A stretch of DNA of 64,000 bases from positions 137,373 through 201,372 of the forward strand of contig MNCI01000273.1 in assembly GCA_015680685.1 (NCBI GenBank), read 5' to 3'. The position numbers and the translations under genes are program-made. The notes under the pieces were generated by a model. That model was not told the origin of the DNA. It did no database searches and worked only from the letters and a program-made list of their open reading frames with translations. Positions within the stretch are counted from its first letter, which is position 1, and every line of letters begins with the position of its first letter. Origin of the DNA: Gnetum montanum. Taxonomy: Eukaryota > Streptophyta > Gnetopsida > Gnetales > Gnetaceae. Positions 1 through 12,500 of this stretch are shown here, piece by piece.

Positions 1-99
1 TCGTAAAAGTGCCCAACTTCTCCTTGCTGATGTTCTTAGATTCCAATGTGTCTATGCCTTCATTGTTAACATGAGTTGTTTCCTCCTCAATTCGTTCCA

Positions 100-640
100 T
101 GCATATTGGGTTGCTCTTTCATTTAGCTATCAACCATGTGGTGTCCACTACTAGTGTGGTTGCTACATACAGGAACCTTTGAATTTGTGTTTCTTGGGCA
201 TACTGATTATATGGAAGAGATGCTGAGTATTCTTCCATATCATCACCCTTTGAGTCACTATATGTGATGCACAAAAATTTCTTCTTCTTGATATTTTTAT
301 ATATGTTCACCTTAGATATCTCTAAGGAAAGATCGCAGATCCCTAGGTACGCATCTACTGTACTCAGCCATGGCCTTCCCATTATAATTGGGAAGCCTCT
401 ATTGTTACTATTGACTTCTATCACCAGGAAGTCAGCTGGGTATGATCACCCACACATAGTGGTAACGATGTCCTCCACCAATCCCAAGGGAATGGTGATA
501 GACTGGTCAACCAGCTCTAGTTAAAATTTGCTCTTCTTAAGTTGGGGCAAGTTCTAGGCTTGATACATTTTTTGTGAAATTAAGTTAACTTTGGAACCTG
601 AGTGAAGAAGAGCCTTATGTGGTGTGTTCCTAATGACTTG
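100..640 (-). pseudogene. Element A: retroviral-type aspartic protease, degenerate
   Basis: Gag-pol protease of a Ty3/gypsy element, which would cleave the polyprotein. Read on the minus strand, the flap-and-core end is clear: a PADFLVIEV-like strand, then PIIMGRPWL, the family's usual C-terminal (I/L)(I/M)GRPWL signature, at about 340-385. Upstream, near 600-630, the position of the catalytic D-S/T-G reads LHSGSKVNL, so the aspartate appears replaced by histidine. Stops interrupt the frame near 440 and 555. It follows gag on the same strand, and RT would lie beyond the left edge of the window. Clearly a relic; the family call is firm, the exact limits are not. Confidence 0.7.
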
Positions 641-745
641 TAGATAGATCAAGGGGCTTCTAGGATTAGAGAGTTTTCTGGGAAGGTGGCCTACCTTGAT
701 CTAGTTGGTTATAGTATGTGTTAACATAACCGTATGTGTTAAGCT

Positions 746-3300
746 CTATTGTTGGACAAAAGGGAGCTCCAAAGTCTTGTTTGTTAGAGGATCGTACATA
801 GACTTAACCTCTTGTTGTTGTAAGAGCTTGTTTGGGCTTTTGGTTCTGAGGAAAGATCTTCTCTTTTTACGGTTGTCAGAACCAGCAACGAGTTGAATGT
901 TTATGACTCTCATAGCGTTATGTTGCTGCGGTTGAGTGGGGAGTTCCCCTTGCATTGTTGGAGAAAGTTGTATGGGAACTATAGGGAAGAGGTGCGAGTA
1001 GAGTTGGAGGATGGTAGGTATGTGGGGTGCCTCCCAGAGGAGAAGGAGTCCTCCTAAAGTACTCCCAAACTTGGTAGTAACGTTGGGGAGTTGTGTGACC
1101 CATAGAGTCACTTGGAGAAACCGACTGCTGCACATAATAGGAATAAGGATCAGGTTGCCAGTAAGGATACTATTGTCTTGGTAGTGGCATTCCCCATGAC
1201 TGTGGGTATTACCACTACTGATGTTGTTCAATGCGTTGTGGTGGAGTTCCACTTGGATAGTACGTTAATGGTTGGTGGAACTACCTAGGGTTACCTTGAG
1301 GATAAGATAACCTTCAAGGTGTCTACCGTTGGTTAAGTCTTGGGTTAAGTGCATACATCCTAGACTCTTGTAGATGTAAGATGATTGGACAACATCCCTT
1401 AAGATGGTCATATTGGCAGATCTCACATCCACTATCATCATCTATGTCTGAGTCCACAACCTCATCGAAGATAGTAATTTTCATCTTACCCTTGTTATGT
1501 GCAGGGCCTGAATTTCTCCACTTTGTCTTACCTTTGTCAATACTTCATTCCTCCTTAGACTCCTCCACAATTTTAAAGACAGTTTCAAGTCTAGAGTCTA
1601 AGGAATCCCACAATTGGTCTACCTTAGCCGATACCTCTGTTGTTAGTTTTTGAATTGGCAAGGTTTTTCTGTTCACCAACTCTTCAAGTGGTGACTCATC
1701 CTCCTCATCACAAAATCGTACTTCCTTCTTTCAAAGGGAAGGATCATGGTTGTATTCTTCTGCACTCTCTCTTTTTTGTAGCTCACCTTCTTCTTTGGCT
1801 ACTTGCTCCAACAAGTGATGTATTTCATGGGCTCTAAGTTCTAATAGTCTCCCTTGGGCATAAGTCCCAAGGGTTCTTCTAGTCTCATGTCTGAGCCCAT
1901 CTACGATGTGGTGGAGTTAATCTCGCTATGCATAACCATGGCCTAAGCAACGATGTAACAATGGGTAGTAGCAGCCCATGGTAGCATCCAAGGGTTCATG
2001 ATTACCTTACTTCCATCCTTGGATCTTCTTATGCAAGGTAGACACTCTGGAGTATGTTTAATATTTATCGTTAAAGAGTTCTAACATCGTACTAAACCTC
2101 CTAATGGTCTCTGGCTCTAAGGACTGGTACCAACTCTCTGCTTCTTTGATGAGTATCCTAGGAAGCAACTTAAGATTCTGCCACTTGTTTTCTCTATTTT
2201 GCAAGGTGTAGGCATCATGGAATGCCTATAAATGATGTTGTGGATCCGAGTTGCATCCCCCTTCAAAGCATGGGATATTATTCATGTCTAAGCGTTTGAT
2301 CCGACTATCCTTTTGATGCCTTGTTGGGATTCTTACTACCTCCATTATATCAAGCATACTTTGGGTGGCAAGTAGGGGCTCATCATGATCATCTATTTCA
2401 TGATGCCTATGATGTCTTTGTTATTCCCTACTGTCCCTTCATTCATGCCCTTGTCCTCTCTCTCAACTCTCTCATCGAGGTCTCTCATTTTGTCTACTTC
2501 TATCCTCACCGTTATGCTCATGATGGCTATGCCCAGATGTGGAAGGAGAGGGTGAGTGATGAGATCAAGGAGAAGAAGAAGGAGAACCATTGCCATGATG
2601 ATGCTTCTTACCTTCTCTTCGGCTGCTACAGCCCCGATCGTGATGATGATCTAAGTACCCATCCTTATCATGAGTTGTCATTCCCTTAGTGAACAGTTGA
2701 TGTTCACAGGGATTAGAACCAATGTTGTGTATTGTGGATCATAAGTTCTAATACCCTACCTCTTCACCATCATTAGGAGGGGGAACATCATTTGATAGAG
2801 GACCTGTTATAATGGGTTAATCATCTCCTATTTCACTAAGGACGTGCGGGATCCCTTTACCCTTCAACAGTGTATGTTGGCTCTCCTACCTTGAATCCCT
2901 CATACATTGCACTGTTGTGGAATGATAATCCCTTGTATCAAAATCTACTATAATGTATTCAGCATAGATTTGTGTCATGCCAATCTGTGTCAAAGCACGG
3001 AGGAGCATGTTCAGAACTGATCGATCTGGAGGTAACACTATGTTAACTTGCAAATCTCTCCATCGCAATCATTCATTTTGATGGAGGATAAAGGTAAAGT
3101 CTAGTATGTACTCATCAAGATGAGTATATACCACTCAGTATTGTTGAGGAACTGGCAAATTTCAGTTATGTGTTTTTGATTACCGACTGTTCCTTGTATT
3201 ATCCCTAGGTGGTGAATTACTTTTGTTAGAAGAAGACATTGTTATTTATCAGTGTGCTAATTAACAGTTATATAAATTTTTCTTAATTAACCCTAAGGTT
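746..3300 (-). pseudogene. Element A: gag polyprotein, degenerate
   Basis: Capsid/nucleocapsid region of a Ty3/gypsy element, broken by many stops and frameshifts. Around 2110-2190 the minus strand encodes a gag-core stretch with AESWYQSLEPETI, typical of the retrotransposon gag domain. Around 1380-1430 there is a zinc-knuckle-like CEICQYDHLKGCC. The region after the knuckle (746-1252) is Pro/Gln/His-rich, as in gag tails. It starts just inside the primer-binding site at 3361 and runs into the protease near 640. No piece exceeds about 170 codons, so it cannot make a full protein. Confidence 0.65.
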
Positions 3301-3360
3301 TGTTTCAGCTTCCAATGATGTGAGTGATATCCTATGTTCTACTTAGCGCACAAACACTTA

Positions 3361-3380
3361 GTCCCCGGCAACGGTGCCAA
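3361..3380 (-). other. Element A: primer-binding site (tRNA-Asp type)
   Basis: The minus strand reads TTGGCACCGTTGCCGGGGAC, nearly the TGGCGCCGTTGCCGGGGA primer-binding site known from many plant gypsy elements and complementary to the 3' end of tRNA-Asp. It lies immediately inside the LTR that starts at 3381, which fixes the element's orientation as minus. Confidence 0.85.
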
Positions 3381-4209
3381 TGATGAGTGGCGAGATACCC
3401 CAACACTCAACCATACGAATATAAGCGTAGCATGTGCAATCTAGTCGAACTCTGAAGACTAAGTGCCTACACGCCTCATGGAACACTTAGGGTTAATCAT
3501 TCATTGTCTTCCTAGACTTACTTGTAGTTGTCACGGTGTATGGTTAAGTAAGTTCGAGGTATATGATTTTTATGTCTTTTTATCTTTTATCTCCTATGCT
3601 AACAAGGTGAAGGGTTGAGAAGACTAATTAACTAACTCTAACTAATGAACTAAATCTAAATTAACCTAGCATCAACATCTATTCCCACTTACTGTACACA
3701 CCTTGAACCGATGCGACCTTGGCTACCAACTGCTAATCGTTGCTAGGATCACCAAGCATAACACATGTGCTTGAAGTGGTCGTACTAAGGCACTTAATTA
3801 GGAGAGAAGGGTTGAGAAAGATTTAACAACTAATAAATCAATAAATAACAAATAATAAATAATAGTAAATAAAATCATAATTAGCCTATTCCATGCACTG
3901 CAAGGTTTATCCGAAAAGCTCGTCTTTATTTCCGTACACAAACATGTCTTCAGGTACAATGTCTACTCGAATAAAGATCTGTTTACTTTGGGATTCCTAC
4001 TGCGGGCACATGGAAAATATTCTATCTCTGGAGTGATCAATCTACCAGAGTTTCACTATGGTCTAAGCCTAAGATTAGAAAACAAGGGAGAGCCGCCTCT
4101 TATTTATAGATATGACGGTGCATCGTGATATCGTGTATGTGATATCGTGAGGGATGCGATATCACGACGACCGTGATATCATGGCCCATGTGATATTGCA
4201 TCCCATCAC
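3381..4209 (-). repeat. Element A: 5' LTR
   Basis: The inner end is TGATGAG next to the primer-binding site; the outer end near 4209 is less certain. On the minus strand a TATA box (CTATAAATAAG) lies at about 4100-4112. The short U3 outside it holds several GATATC palindromes (4115-4195). It is homologous to the plus-oriented LTR at 14800-15670: both share an ACAGATCTTTATT block followed by AATAAAGAC and a common tail ending in ACTCATCA. Confidence 0.75.
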
Positions 4210-7200
4210 ATGTGAAATTACATATTTTATTATTATCATAAATAAAAAGATTCAGATGTAAATAGAAAGACAATTATATTAAGAAATGATTTTTTCTTAA
4301 TAATATAATTTCTACACTTTCTTATTAATGTATGGCTTATTTCACATATTCATTAAAAAGCACTTGAAATTTAATAAATATAGTGGGATTCATAGCCAAA
4401 AAATATGCTTTACCAAAATCCAAAATCCTAACATCATAAAAATTTGAACACAAAACCCACAAAAATTGAAATCCTAACTTTATAAAAATTCAGACATAGA
4501 ACCATAGTAAAAATGAAAAAAGAATGGGACGTGTAATAAGTGATAGTAATAGATCATTCTTTTGCAAAAATATATTGGCACTTTATAGAATTATCATAGA
4601 TCATAGTAACATCAATATTCCATATTATGCTTATCATTGATAAAGAGTAAAGAAAGTTTTAGGTATCATTTTATATTTTTTTATTATCATTGAAGAAGAC
4701 TAAAAGAAGTTTCTGTTTTACATTTTCTTTTTCATTTTGATTCATTTATCTTAGTTTTCATAATTTTTCAACCATAAAACTTGTATTAGATACTATAAAA
4801 TAGATCTCTTTCCTATGTTTTCTCTTAGGATTTTCATGATTGCTAGATATGTTTGATATATTACTATATTCTATCCTAAAGAACTAACAAGAGAACGTAG
4901 AAAGGTATGATTTATCCTAGCATAATTATATCATCATATTCAAATTATTATAAGTAAAATGATTGATCTTAGACTTTATTACATAGCTATAAGAAGAGAT
5001 ATCACATGCTATAAGGAATTCAAAAATAAAAATAAAAATTGATCTTACAAGTGCCACATAAAAATGATATTCCTTTTCATGACACTTCCATAATTCATAG
5101 TGTATATATTTTCATAATAAATCATTTTATTATTCCATTGAAATTTTATTATTTTACATTATAGTTCTATACATCATATTTATGCATGGTCAACAGTATT
5201 GCATACTCTATGTTTTATTGTTAACTACACATACTATGTATATTTCTTGTATCCAATAGATCCTAATGGTCTTTGAACATAATAAAAAGATTTTTAGTTT
5301 TATATTTTTTCAATATAATTTTATTCAATATATGTTCATATTATATTTTATAAAATTCTCATTAATTAACATGCAGATTCTGTAAAACTATAAATATACC
5401 AATATTCCAAAAAATATTAAATAATTAAACATTTGTACATGATAAATTTCATGAATTTATGTAAACTCATATCATACAAAAAATTAATAAATTGATATAA
5501 GGTTATTATTGATTAGATGATCCTACAATATTAAATAATAATGCTAGTAATTTTGCTCAACCATGTAAGATTCATTTTTGTAGCCTAAAAAATAAATGAA
5601 CGATTATAATTTTTATTGTAGTAAATAATTTGTTAGAAGATAGATAGAAATATTCATGAAATTATGAAGGCTCCTTGGTTATTCATGATTCATATATGTT
5701 GATCCTAAAATATACAGAGAAATACTAATGAAATTATGAAAGATTCTTAATCATGCATGATTTGAGATTATGTAGGGTTATTTCTGATTCATGAGATTTC
5801 TTCTTCTTGAAGCATATGAGAAATTTCCATTGAAATTATGAAGGTTTCTCAATCATGCATGATTCATATGTATTAATCCAAAAATATACATATAAATACC
5901 CATGAAATTATGAAAGTTCCTTAATCATGCATAATTCAAGATGATACAAAGTTATGTGTGATTTATGATGTTTCTTATTCATGAATCATATGAGACGTTG
6001 CGTGATTATGCATGATTTATGAGAATTATCATTCTGTCATAAAGGATAGTCATACAAAGTAATTGAATCCCACCTAGATATTATTGATTATGTAAACTTA
6101 TAATATTAAATAATTGTTCTCCTTAGGTTTATAGAAAATGAATAATTTGTATGTGTTAGTTAGAAAAAAAATGATAGGGTTTGATTTTCACATTAATTCA
6201 TTATTGATTATAATGTTCAAATAAGAAGTATAAAATGTTGGAGGTTGCCCTACCATGCATGATTATCAAGCTCACTCATGTATGCTTGATTTAAGAGGTT
6301 TTTCTATTATGTATGATTCATATATTTTGATCACAATATTAACCAAATGTTGTTTGATAAAAAATCCATTCATGAATAGTATGTATCTATTATAATAATA
6401 AATTAATATATTTGAGTTTTTATGGGAGCCCATTATATCTTAAAATGTTTAAAAAAAGATCATGATATTATGGAGGTCGCTTAGTCATGCATGATATTTA
6501 ATTATTCTTTTCTATAGAGTTTCTTAGTCATACATGATTCATCTATTTAACTCACAATATCAAACAAATGTCTTAAGATAAAAAATCAATGAATCTTATT
6601 TAATTTTCTTTTTAGACCATTAATTTGGTTTCATTGATTGATAAAATTATGAAATTATATTTTCTTTCTCTCATAAAGAAAGAAAGGTGATGATAAAGCA
6701 TGAATGTATAAAGTAAGGCTTCCTTATGTCTGGGAGTATATATACAGTTTAAATAAAAATAGAAAAGAGGAAATATGTAATTTAGATGACACGATAGATT
6801 GTTCTCTTATTTAATTATCTAATAATGAGGTTGGTATTTACATTGAATCAATTGACGAGGAATGTTATCTATTATTCAAGGATCTTTTTTTAATAATAGT
6901 ATGGGGGGAGGATCATGTATATCATTTATTAAATTCTCAATTCCTTTTTCTTTTATAGAATAATGTATTTACTCCTACTAAGGTGAATATTTGGTTAGAA
7001 ATTGAGGTTGCCAAACTATTTAGGAGTAGGCTAATGCCCTTTATATGAAATGCATTCATAGATAAGAGACTTTACATGGTTAGTAGAAATATAGAAACTA
7101 TTAAGAGTAGTGAATCTCATAGTACATCTACAATAAGATTAAATTACCAGCTAAATAATTTGATATTCATTTTCTATACTGATTGCTACAAGAAGAAATA

Positions 7201-8999
7201 TATGTAGAGTATTACATTGGATGATAATATAAGGACTTGAAAAATGATATTGATAATGAACTCAAATAATAGAATCATGTAATCTAGAATAAAAATCATG
7301 TTGCGAAGACAATGAAATATTTGAAAGATAAGATTTGTACGAAGGCTTGGCATATAATTCATGAGATTCCAAGTGGTACATTCTACAATAACTTATTTAA
7401 TTTTAAGAACGTACATGTATTCTTTGAGCATAGAAATACATGAAAGATAAAGACATGATATAGCAAGATTATAATAATAACAATTCTTAAGAGGGTTGTT
7501 GATAAGATGATTGATCCATCATCATTAGAATATAGATAGGTGATGAGAGATGAAACATCTAAACTAATTAGAACATTACCTATAATGATGAGTTAATTCA
7601 CTTTATTGAAAAATTATATTAACCATGAATTAGTTGATCTAGGATTGCCTCCTATTATTAAGAGTCAATTATTGAAGATTATCAAAAAATATTATTTAAA
7701 TGTAAGTTTTAGTAGAAAACATGATTTTTTTAATTTGTAGAACCTAGCATATATTAGACAAAAAAAAGAATTAATTACTAGAAATAAAATTTTTAAAATT
7801 CACATTTTTATGAGGTGACATTATGTTGGAATGAAATTACATAAATATTTTTGTCAAGAACTATTCAAGAAGATATTCTAAGCTCAAGATTGAAAAATGA
7901 TGAAATTCAAGTGGAGGAATAGGACAATGCATATGTTGGCTTACAAAATAAGAAGCCATGGAGGTTATTTAATTAGTCCTTAATATTATGAATTAAATGA
8001 TTCTATTGGTAAGGCTAAGGAATTAAAATGAATTAGATGTTATATAGGTGGATAGAGCTAGAATCATTGAATTTAGAAAAGACAAGATCATCAATATAAT
8101 AGTGGATTGGCTTCCTCTATAATTGAGATTAAAGGAAAAATTGTATGATTATGAATAGATATATAATTCAAAAGATATTTAGATTAGAATAGTGTGATCT
8201 AATTTAGTGATTTATGCATAAATAAGTAAAATATGAGATGAAACAAAGGTAAAATTATATACAAAATCAAACTCAGCAATCAAAGACATATTGTAATGAA
8301 ATGTTAAAGAGACTAAATAGGATATGCATCAAAATTAACATAAGAAATTATAAGTTTGAATGATATAAAAATAAATTTTTGATTATGGTAACTTTCTGTT
8401 GAAATAATATAGACTATTTTTTAATATGATATATAGAGGTTAGATTCCATTAAATAAAGGTCATAGTTATTACATGATTTCAATAACATATAAGTAACTC
8501 AAAATATATTTGTTTTGTCTTTATGTTGAGATGGTAGGAATTATTTCCTAACAAGATTAAATATTGTAAAAAATGTAGATATAAAACCATAAATTTTAAT
8601 ACATAAATGAATCTCTATGTTAGGTATGTTATGATTTTATTATTGAGTATAAAGAAGAAAACACCAGTAGAAATAACTTAGTTATGATGAGAGATTTATA
8701 ACATTAACATATTATTAATAACTAATTATCAAAAGATAACAAATATAAAAATTTAAAAATTAATGGTACATTCCAAATATAATGAAACCTCTCTTGCTAC
8801 TTTCTACTCTACTCAACATCAAAGGAAATAAAGATGAATATGTTGGAAGGCATACTTTCACACGATTTTCAACACATCCTTCTTTACTATGTAATGTGTA
8901 ATAATAATGAAGTTGAAGTTTTGTTGATCTCCTTTTCTTGATTCTTTGTCTTTGAGATGCCAATTGTCTTCAATAGATAATTTAATTTATATGATTAAC
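4210..8999. other. AT-rich stretch, no recognisable gene
   Basis: Very AT-rich DNA without an ORF of note. From 5640 to 6560 a motif of the form ATTATGAAGG...TCATGCATGATTCAT recurs about every 90-230 bases, giving several CATGCA (RY-type) palindromes. Between 6940 and 8150 some short phrases read like old coding sequence on the plus strand, but I cannot assign a family. It is probably a graveyard of old insertions. Confidence 0.5.
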
Positions 9000-9480
9000 A
9001 TGGATTTTTTAGAATGTTAGCTAATTTATCCCAAGTAGGTACATTCTTGGGTAAGATTTTGCCCTACTTCACATCTTGCTTAATGAAGTAGTACTTGATG
9101 TCAACATGCTTGGACTTCTTTTGAAGGACATGATCCTTTGAGAGTTAAAATATTGATGTGTTGTCCATCATGAAGTGAATGGATAAAAAGAGTTGACAAC
9201 ATAATTGAGCAAAGATCTTCTTAATCCATAAGATATGTTGATTCAATCTACCATTGTACTAAATTTATTTTCACATGATGATAGAGCTATGAACAATTGC
9301 TTCTTTCTACTCTAATTGATGCGATTGATCTCATGAAATATGATTGATCCTAATGTTGAGTTCCTTTTTTGAAGATATTCTCCCTAATCAAAATCACAAA
9401 AAGCATAAAAGTTGTCATTTCATTAGAAGGATTTTATGAAAAATATAGTAGATAACATTTAATTATAGAGAACCAAAAAT
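9000..9480 (-). pseudogene. Ty1/copia RNase H C-terminal fragment
   Basis: Minus-strand translation across frames gives SKHVDIKYYFIKQDVK followed by KILPKNVPTWDKLANIL. This matches the copia RNase H ending (TKHIDIRYHFIR...V.T..QLADIFTK). Just upstream is a stretch resembling the D-N-x-S-(A/I)-(I/L) region. It has frameshifts and stops. No copia LTR or other copia domain was recognised nearby, so it is a fragment. Confidence 0.65.
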
Positions 9481-10740
9481 TCCATCATAGTACAATTTAA
9501 CCACAAATCCAACAAGCCTAAAAAAAAGGATCCGAAATCCCTCAAATGATCTTGCCGATCGATTGAGGACTTAGAAGTCTATTACTATATTACAAAATAA
9601 AAACCAAAAGCGTATGAAATAGTGGTTCAAATGCTAGATTCAAGAATAGAGAAATGAATGAAATAACATAGCAAATAAAGACAACTATAAGTTTGTATTA
9701 AATGCAATATGAAAACAATGTTTTAGGGGATATAGATTATGGGTTGTAAAAACTCAAGAACATAGAAATGTCTTTGATGTCTATTGTAGTTGGTAGGGTG
9801 TGTTTTGCCACTAGATCTACACTTGTCCTTCTCCAATCAATCTAATCGTAAGATTTTCTTACCATAGGTTCTCTCTACTTTGGTGATCTATAATGATTAG
9901 ATAATGGCTATGAATGTTTAAATTTTTTCTTTACTTTGAAAGTCTCTATTTTGGTTGAAAGAAAAATGATTCAAAAGTCCCAAAAAGATGCAAAATTTTG
10001 CTTAAATAGGCTATGAATGTCTAGATTTTTTGCTAGTTAATTTTGCCTAATTTTTTACTTTCCTTGCATATTTTTTGATGTCATTTGGTGTTCAAAATCT
10101 ATAACATATGATGCACCAATGTTTTTCACTTTTTAGGCTAAATTACCAATGTATTTCACACCTTCATGACCCAAAAATTATAGAATATAAACCACCAATG
10201 TTTTTTTTGACATTTTGGACATTGAAATACAATGTATTTGGCACTTTCACCATGCAAAAAGTGTAGCCCATGACCCACCAATGTAAGAATCTTTCCTTGA
10301 CAAATTTGATGGCATATTTGGGCTATTTTCATAGTTCAAACTCCAACATATATGCCACTAATGTTTTCACCACTACAATGAGTCAATCCTCTTTGATGAA
10401 TTTGAGCTTTGTCCTATAAGCACAACTTCAAGAGGATAAGAAAAAAAGTCAAATAACACATGCGATTACAAGAGATTGCATAAGGTCACATGAGATAATA
10501 ACTAGACACAATCCATCACTAGTTACAATTGGTAAACCATGAGATATGTGTACCCTATTTCATAGATTTATACAAGTTTTTGGTAATCTTGTTATGTCAA
10601 AAAGAAATTCTAGGTCATACACGCTCTATTATTGTAGGTTACGAAGGCCATCGATATCAATCATTCATCCATACCTACAAAAAAAAGGTAAATAAAGGCT
10701 ATAGTAAAATAGATTACTATTAGATATAATAAGGTTTGAG
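9481..10740. other. AT-rich spacer with short tandem repeats
   Basis: No gene seen. From 10080 to 10400 the phrase CCACCAATGT(A/T)TTT..CAC recurs about every 50-110 bases. By analogy with C and E, this is where the 3' untranslated part and 3' LTR of element B would lie (B is read leftward), but I could not identify a polypurine tract or LTR edge. Confidence 0.35.
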
Positions 10741-12110
10741 ATTGGAATGGTTGACTGGGTTGGTCAATTCAATTCCATTCATGTTTGCCAATTTGAATGT
10801 TCCATTGTCATAAGCTTTGTTGATCACAAAGATCCTTCCCAATTGACTGAGAACTTGTTTGCAAATTTGCAAAAAACCATAAGGACAAGGTCTTCTTAAC
10901 TTTTAACCTATCTAGGTCATGATAATGCTATTGTTTCTATCTCTATTGATATCGTTTGATGTGAGTAAGCATTTGTATTCACTACTCCTCCATTGAATCA
11001 AGGTTAATGTTATGTAGCTCCTTATTTTGCTCATCATTGTTGAAGTCAAATAGATATATCCTTAGTGATGGAACCTACAATTCAAGATTCAAAACAACTT
11101 CAAATCCATAAATAATGCTATATGTGGTGGCTTTTCTTGTAATTCTAAATGTCATCCTATATGCATAAAGTATATTTATAAGTCATTCATTCCACTTGCA
11201 TTTTCTATTACTAAAATATTCTTAAGGAGATGTTTCTAGATTCAACTTGTCCATTGTCTTGTGGATAATATGATGATGAAAAGAAATGTTTGATGCTGAA
11301 TTATTGACAAAATATTTTTGTTTCCTGGCTACTAAAATGTAGTTCATTGTTCATGACTATAGTTAAGAGTATGCCAAAATGGGCCACTATGTTTTCTATT
11401 ATGAATTTATAAACTTCTTGAGATGTTGTTTGTCTTAGAGAAATGGCTTTAACCTACTTTCTAAAATATTTAGTTGTGGTAATGATGAAGCTATGCCCTA
11501 TGGAAGACTTGAGCGTTATAGGTCCAGTAATGTCAATTATTCATCATTAAAATGGACAAGTGATCTGAGTAGTATGTAACTCAATTTGTAACACATGTAT
11601 TAAGTTATTGTATCATTGATAGGTGTCACAAGTCTTAACATTCTCCAAGAATTTTTTCATATAGGACCAATAGTATCATAATCATGTAATATTTGTGGCC
11701 ATGGCCCTAGGTTGCATATGTAATTCACATGCATCCTTGTGAATGTAGTCAAGAACTATGCAAGCTTTAGTTTTGCTCAAGAACACTAAGAATATGCCAT
11801 CATAGGACATTTGACATAATGTATTATCAGCTACTAAGACATAATATTGATCATTTACAGACAATGTCCTTTTAACAGGTAGTTAGATTCCATGAAGATT
11901 CACCATGCATCTAGTAAAACTTAATATCATCATATCACTCTTGTTTAGGAACATTGTCAATAGTGGCTATAGAGGTACCTTTAGTGGTCTGCATGATGAA
12001 AGAATCATAATTCTTTATCAAGGAAGGTAACCTACTAAACACATCTAGTATCATACTTAGGGATAATGTTGTAATGACATCAACTAAGATGTTCTTGATT
12101 CAAGGAATAT
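10741..12110 (-). pseudogene. Element B: integrase, degenerate
   Basis: Integrase of a Tat-lineage element; it would insert the DNA copy into the genome. Minus-strand pieces align with the intact-looking integrase of element E. At 11682-11864 lie the N-terminal DNTLCQMSYDGIFL and a zinc-binding-like HMQPRAMATNI. At 10741-10810 lies the C-terminal ELTNPVNHSNLKPYY-like end. The DDE core between them is broken by stops and substitutions. It is last in the order RT, RNase H, second RNase H, integrase. Confidence 0.7.
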
Positions 12111-12114
12111 GTTG

Positions 12115-12500
12115 GAGACTAACATCTATAAACTCTAGCATAAGTTTTTTGGCTGGGTCACAATAAGCTTGCAAATGTTTGGCTTTACATGTATAAATCT
12201 TAGTCACTTGGTTAACCACCAATTTTGAATCACATTTTATCATTAAACATGTGATTCATTACTTATGAGCTACCATCATTTCTCTAATTAACCTATTATA
12301 TTCCACTACATTGTTGGTACATGAAAATTGAAAATGATAAGAGAAAGGTTGGAGCACACTAGAAGGTGATATTATGATGATAGCAACATTAGTTCCATAG
12401 GTAGTTAAAGCTCCATCAAAGTGCATGATGATCTCGTAACCTTCAGGTACCTTGTTAATTATTGACATGTTCATCAGGGAATTAAGGACCTCTAGCAATG
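12115..12500 (-). pseudogene. Element B: archaeal-type second RNase H (Tat lineage marker)
   Basis: The minus strand gives FDGALTTYGTNVAIIIISP followed by SYHFQFSCTNNVVEYNRL. This is the DGA...SP...TNN.AEY pattern of the extra RNase H of Tat/Ogre elements, placed between the ordinary RNase H and integrase. An open segment runs 12259-12498, but the rest has stops. Its presence assigns element B to the Tat lineage. Confidence 0.7.

Noticed and set aside
746-1133. The 168- and 71-codon frames as a host protein
   Set aside because: They fall between a gag core and the protease of element A on the same strand and have a gag-tail composition.
6940-8150. Possible old coding region with phrases such as NYINHELVDLGLPP
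   Set aside because: Too many stops and no recognised family; not enough to call a feature.
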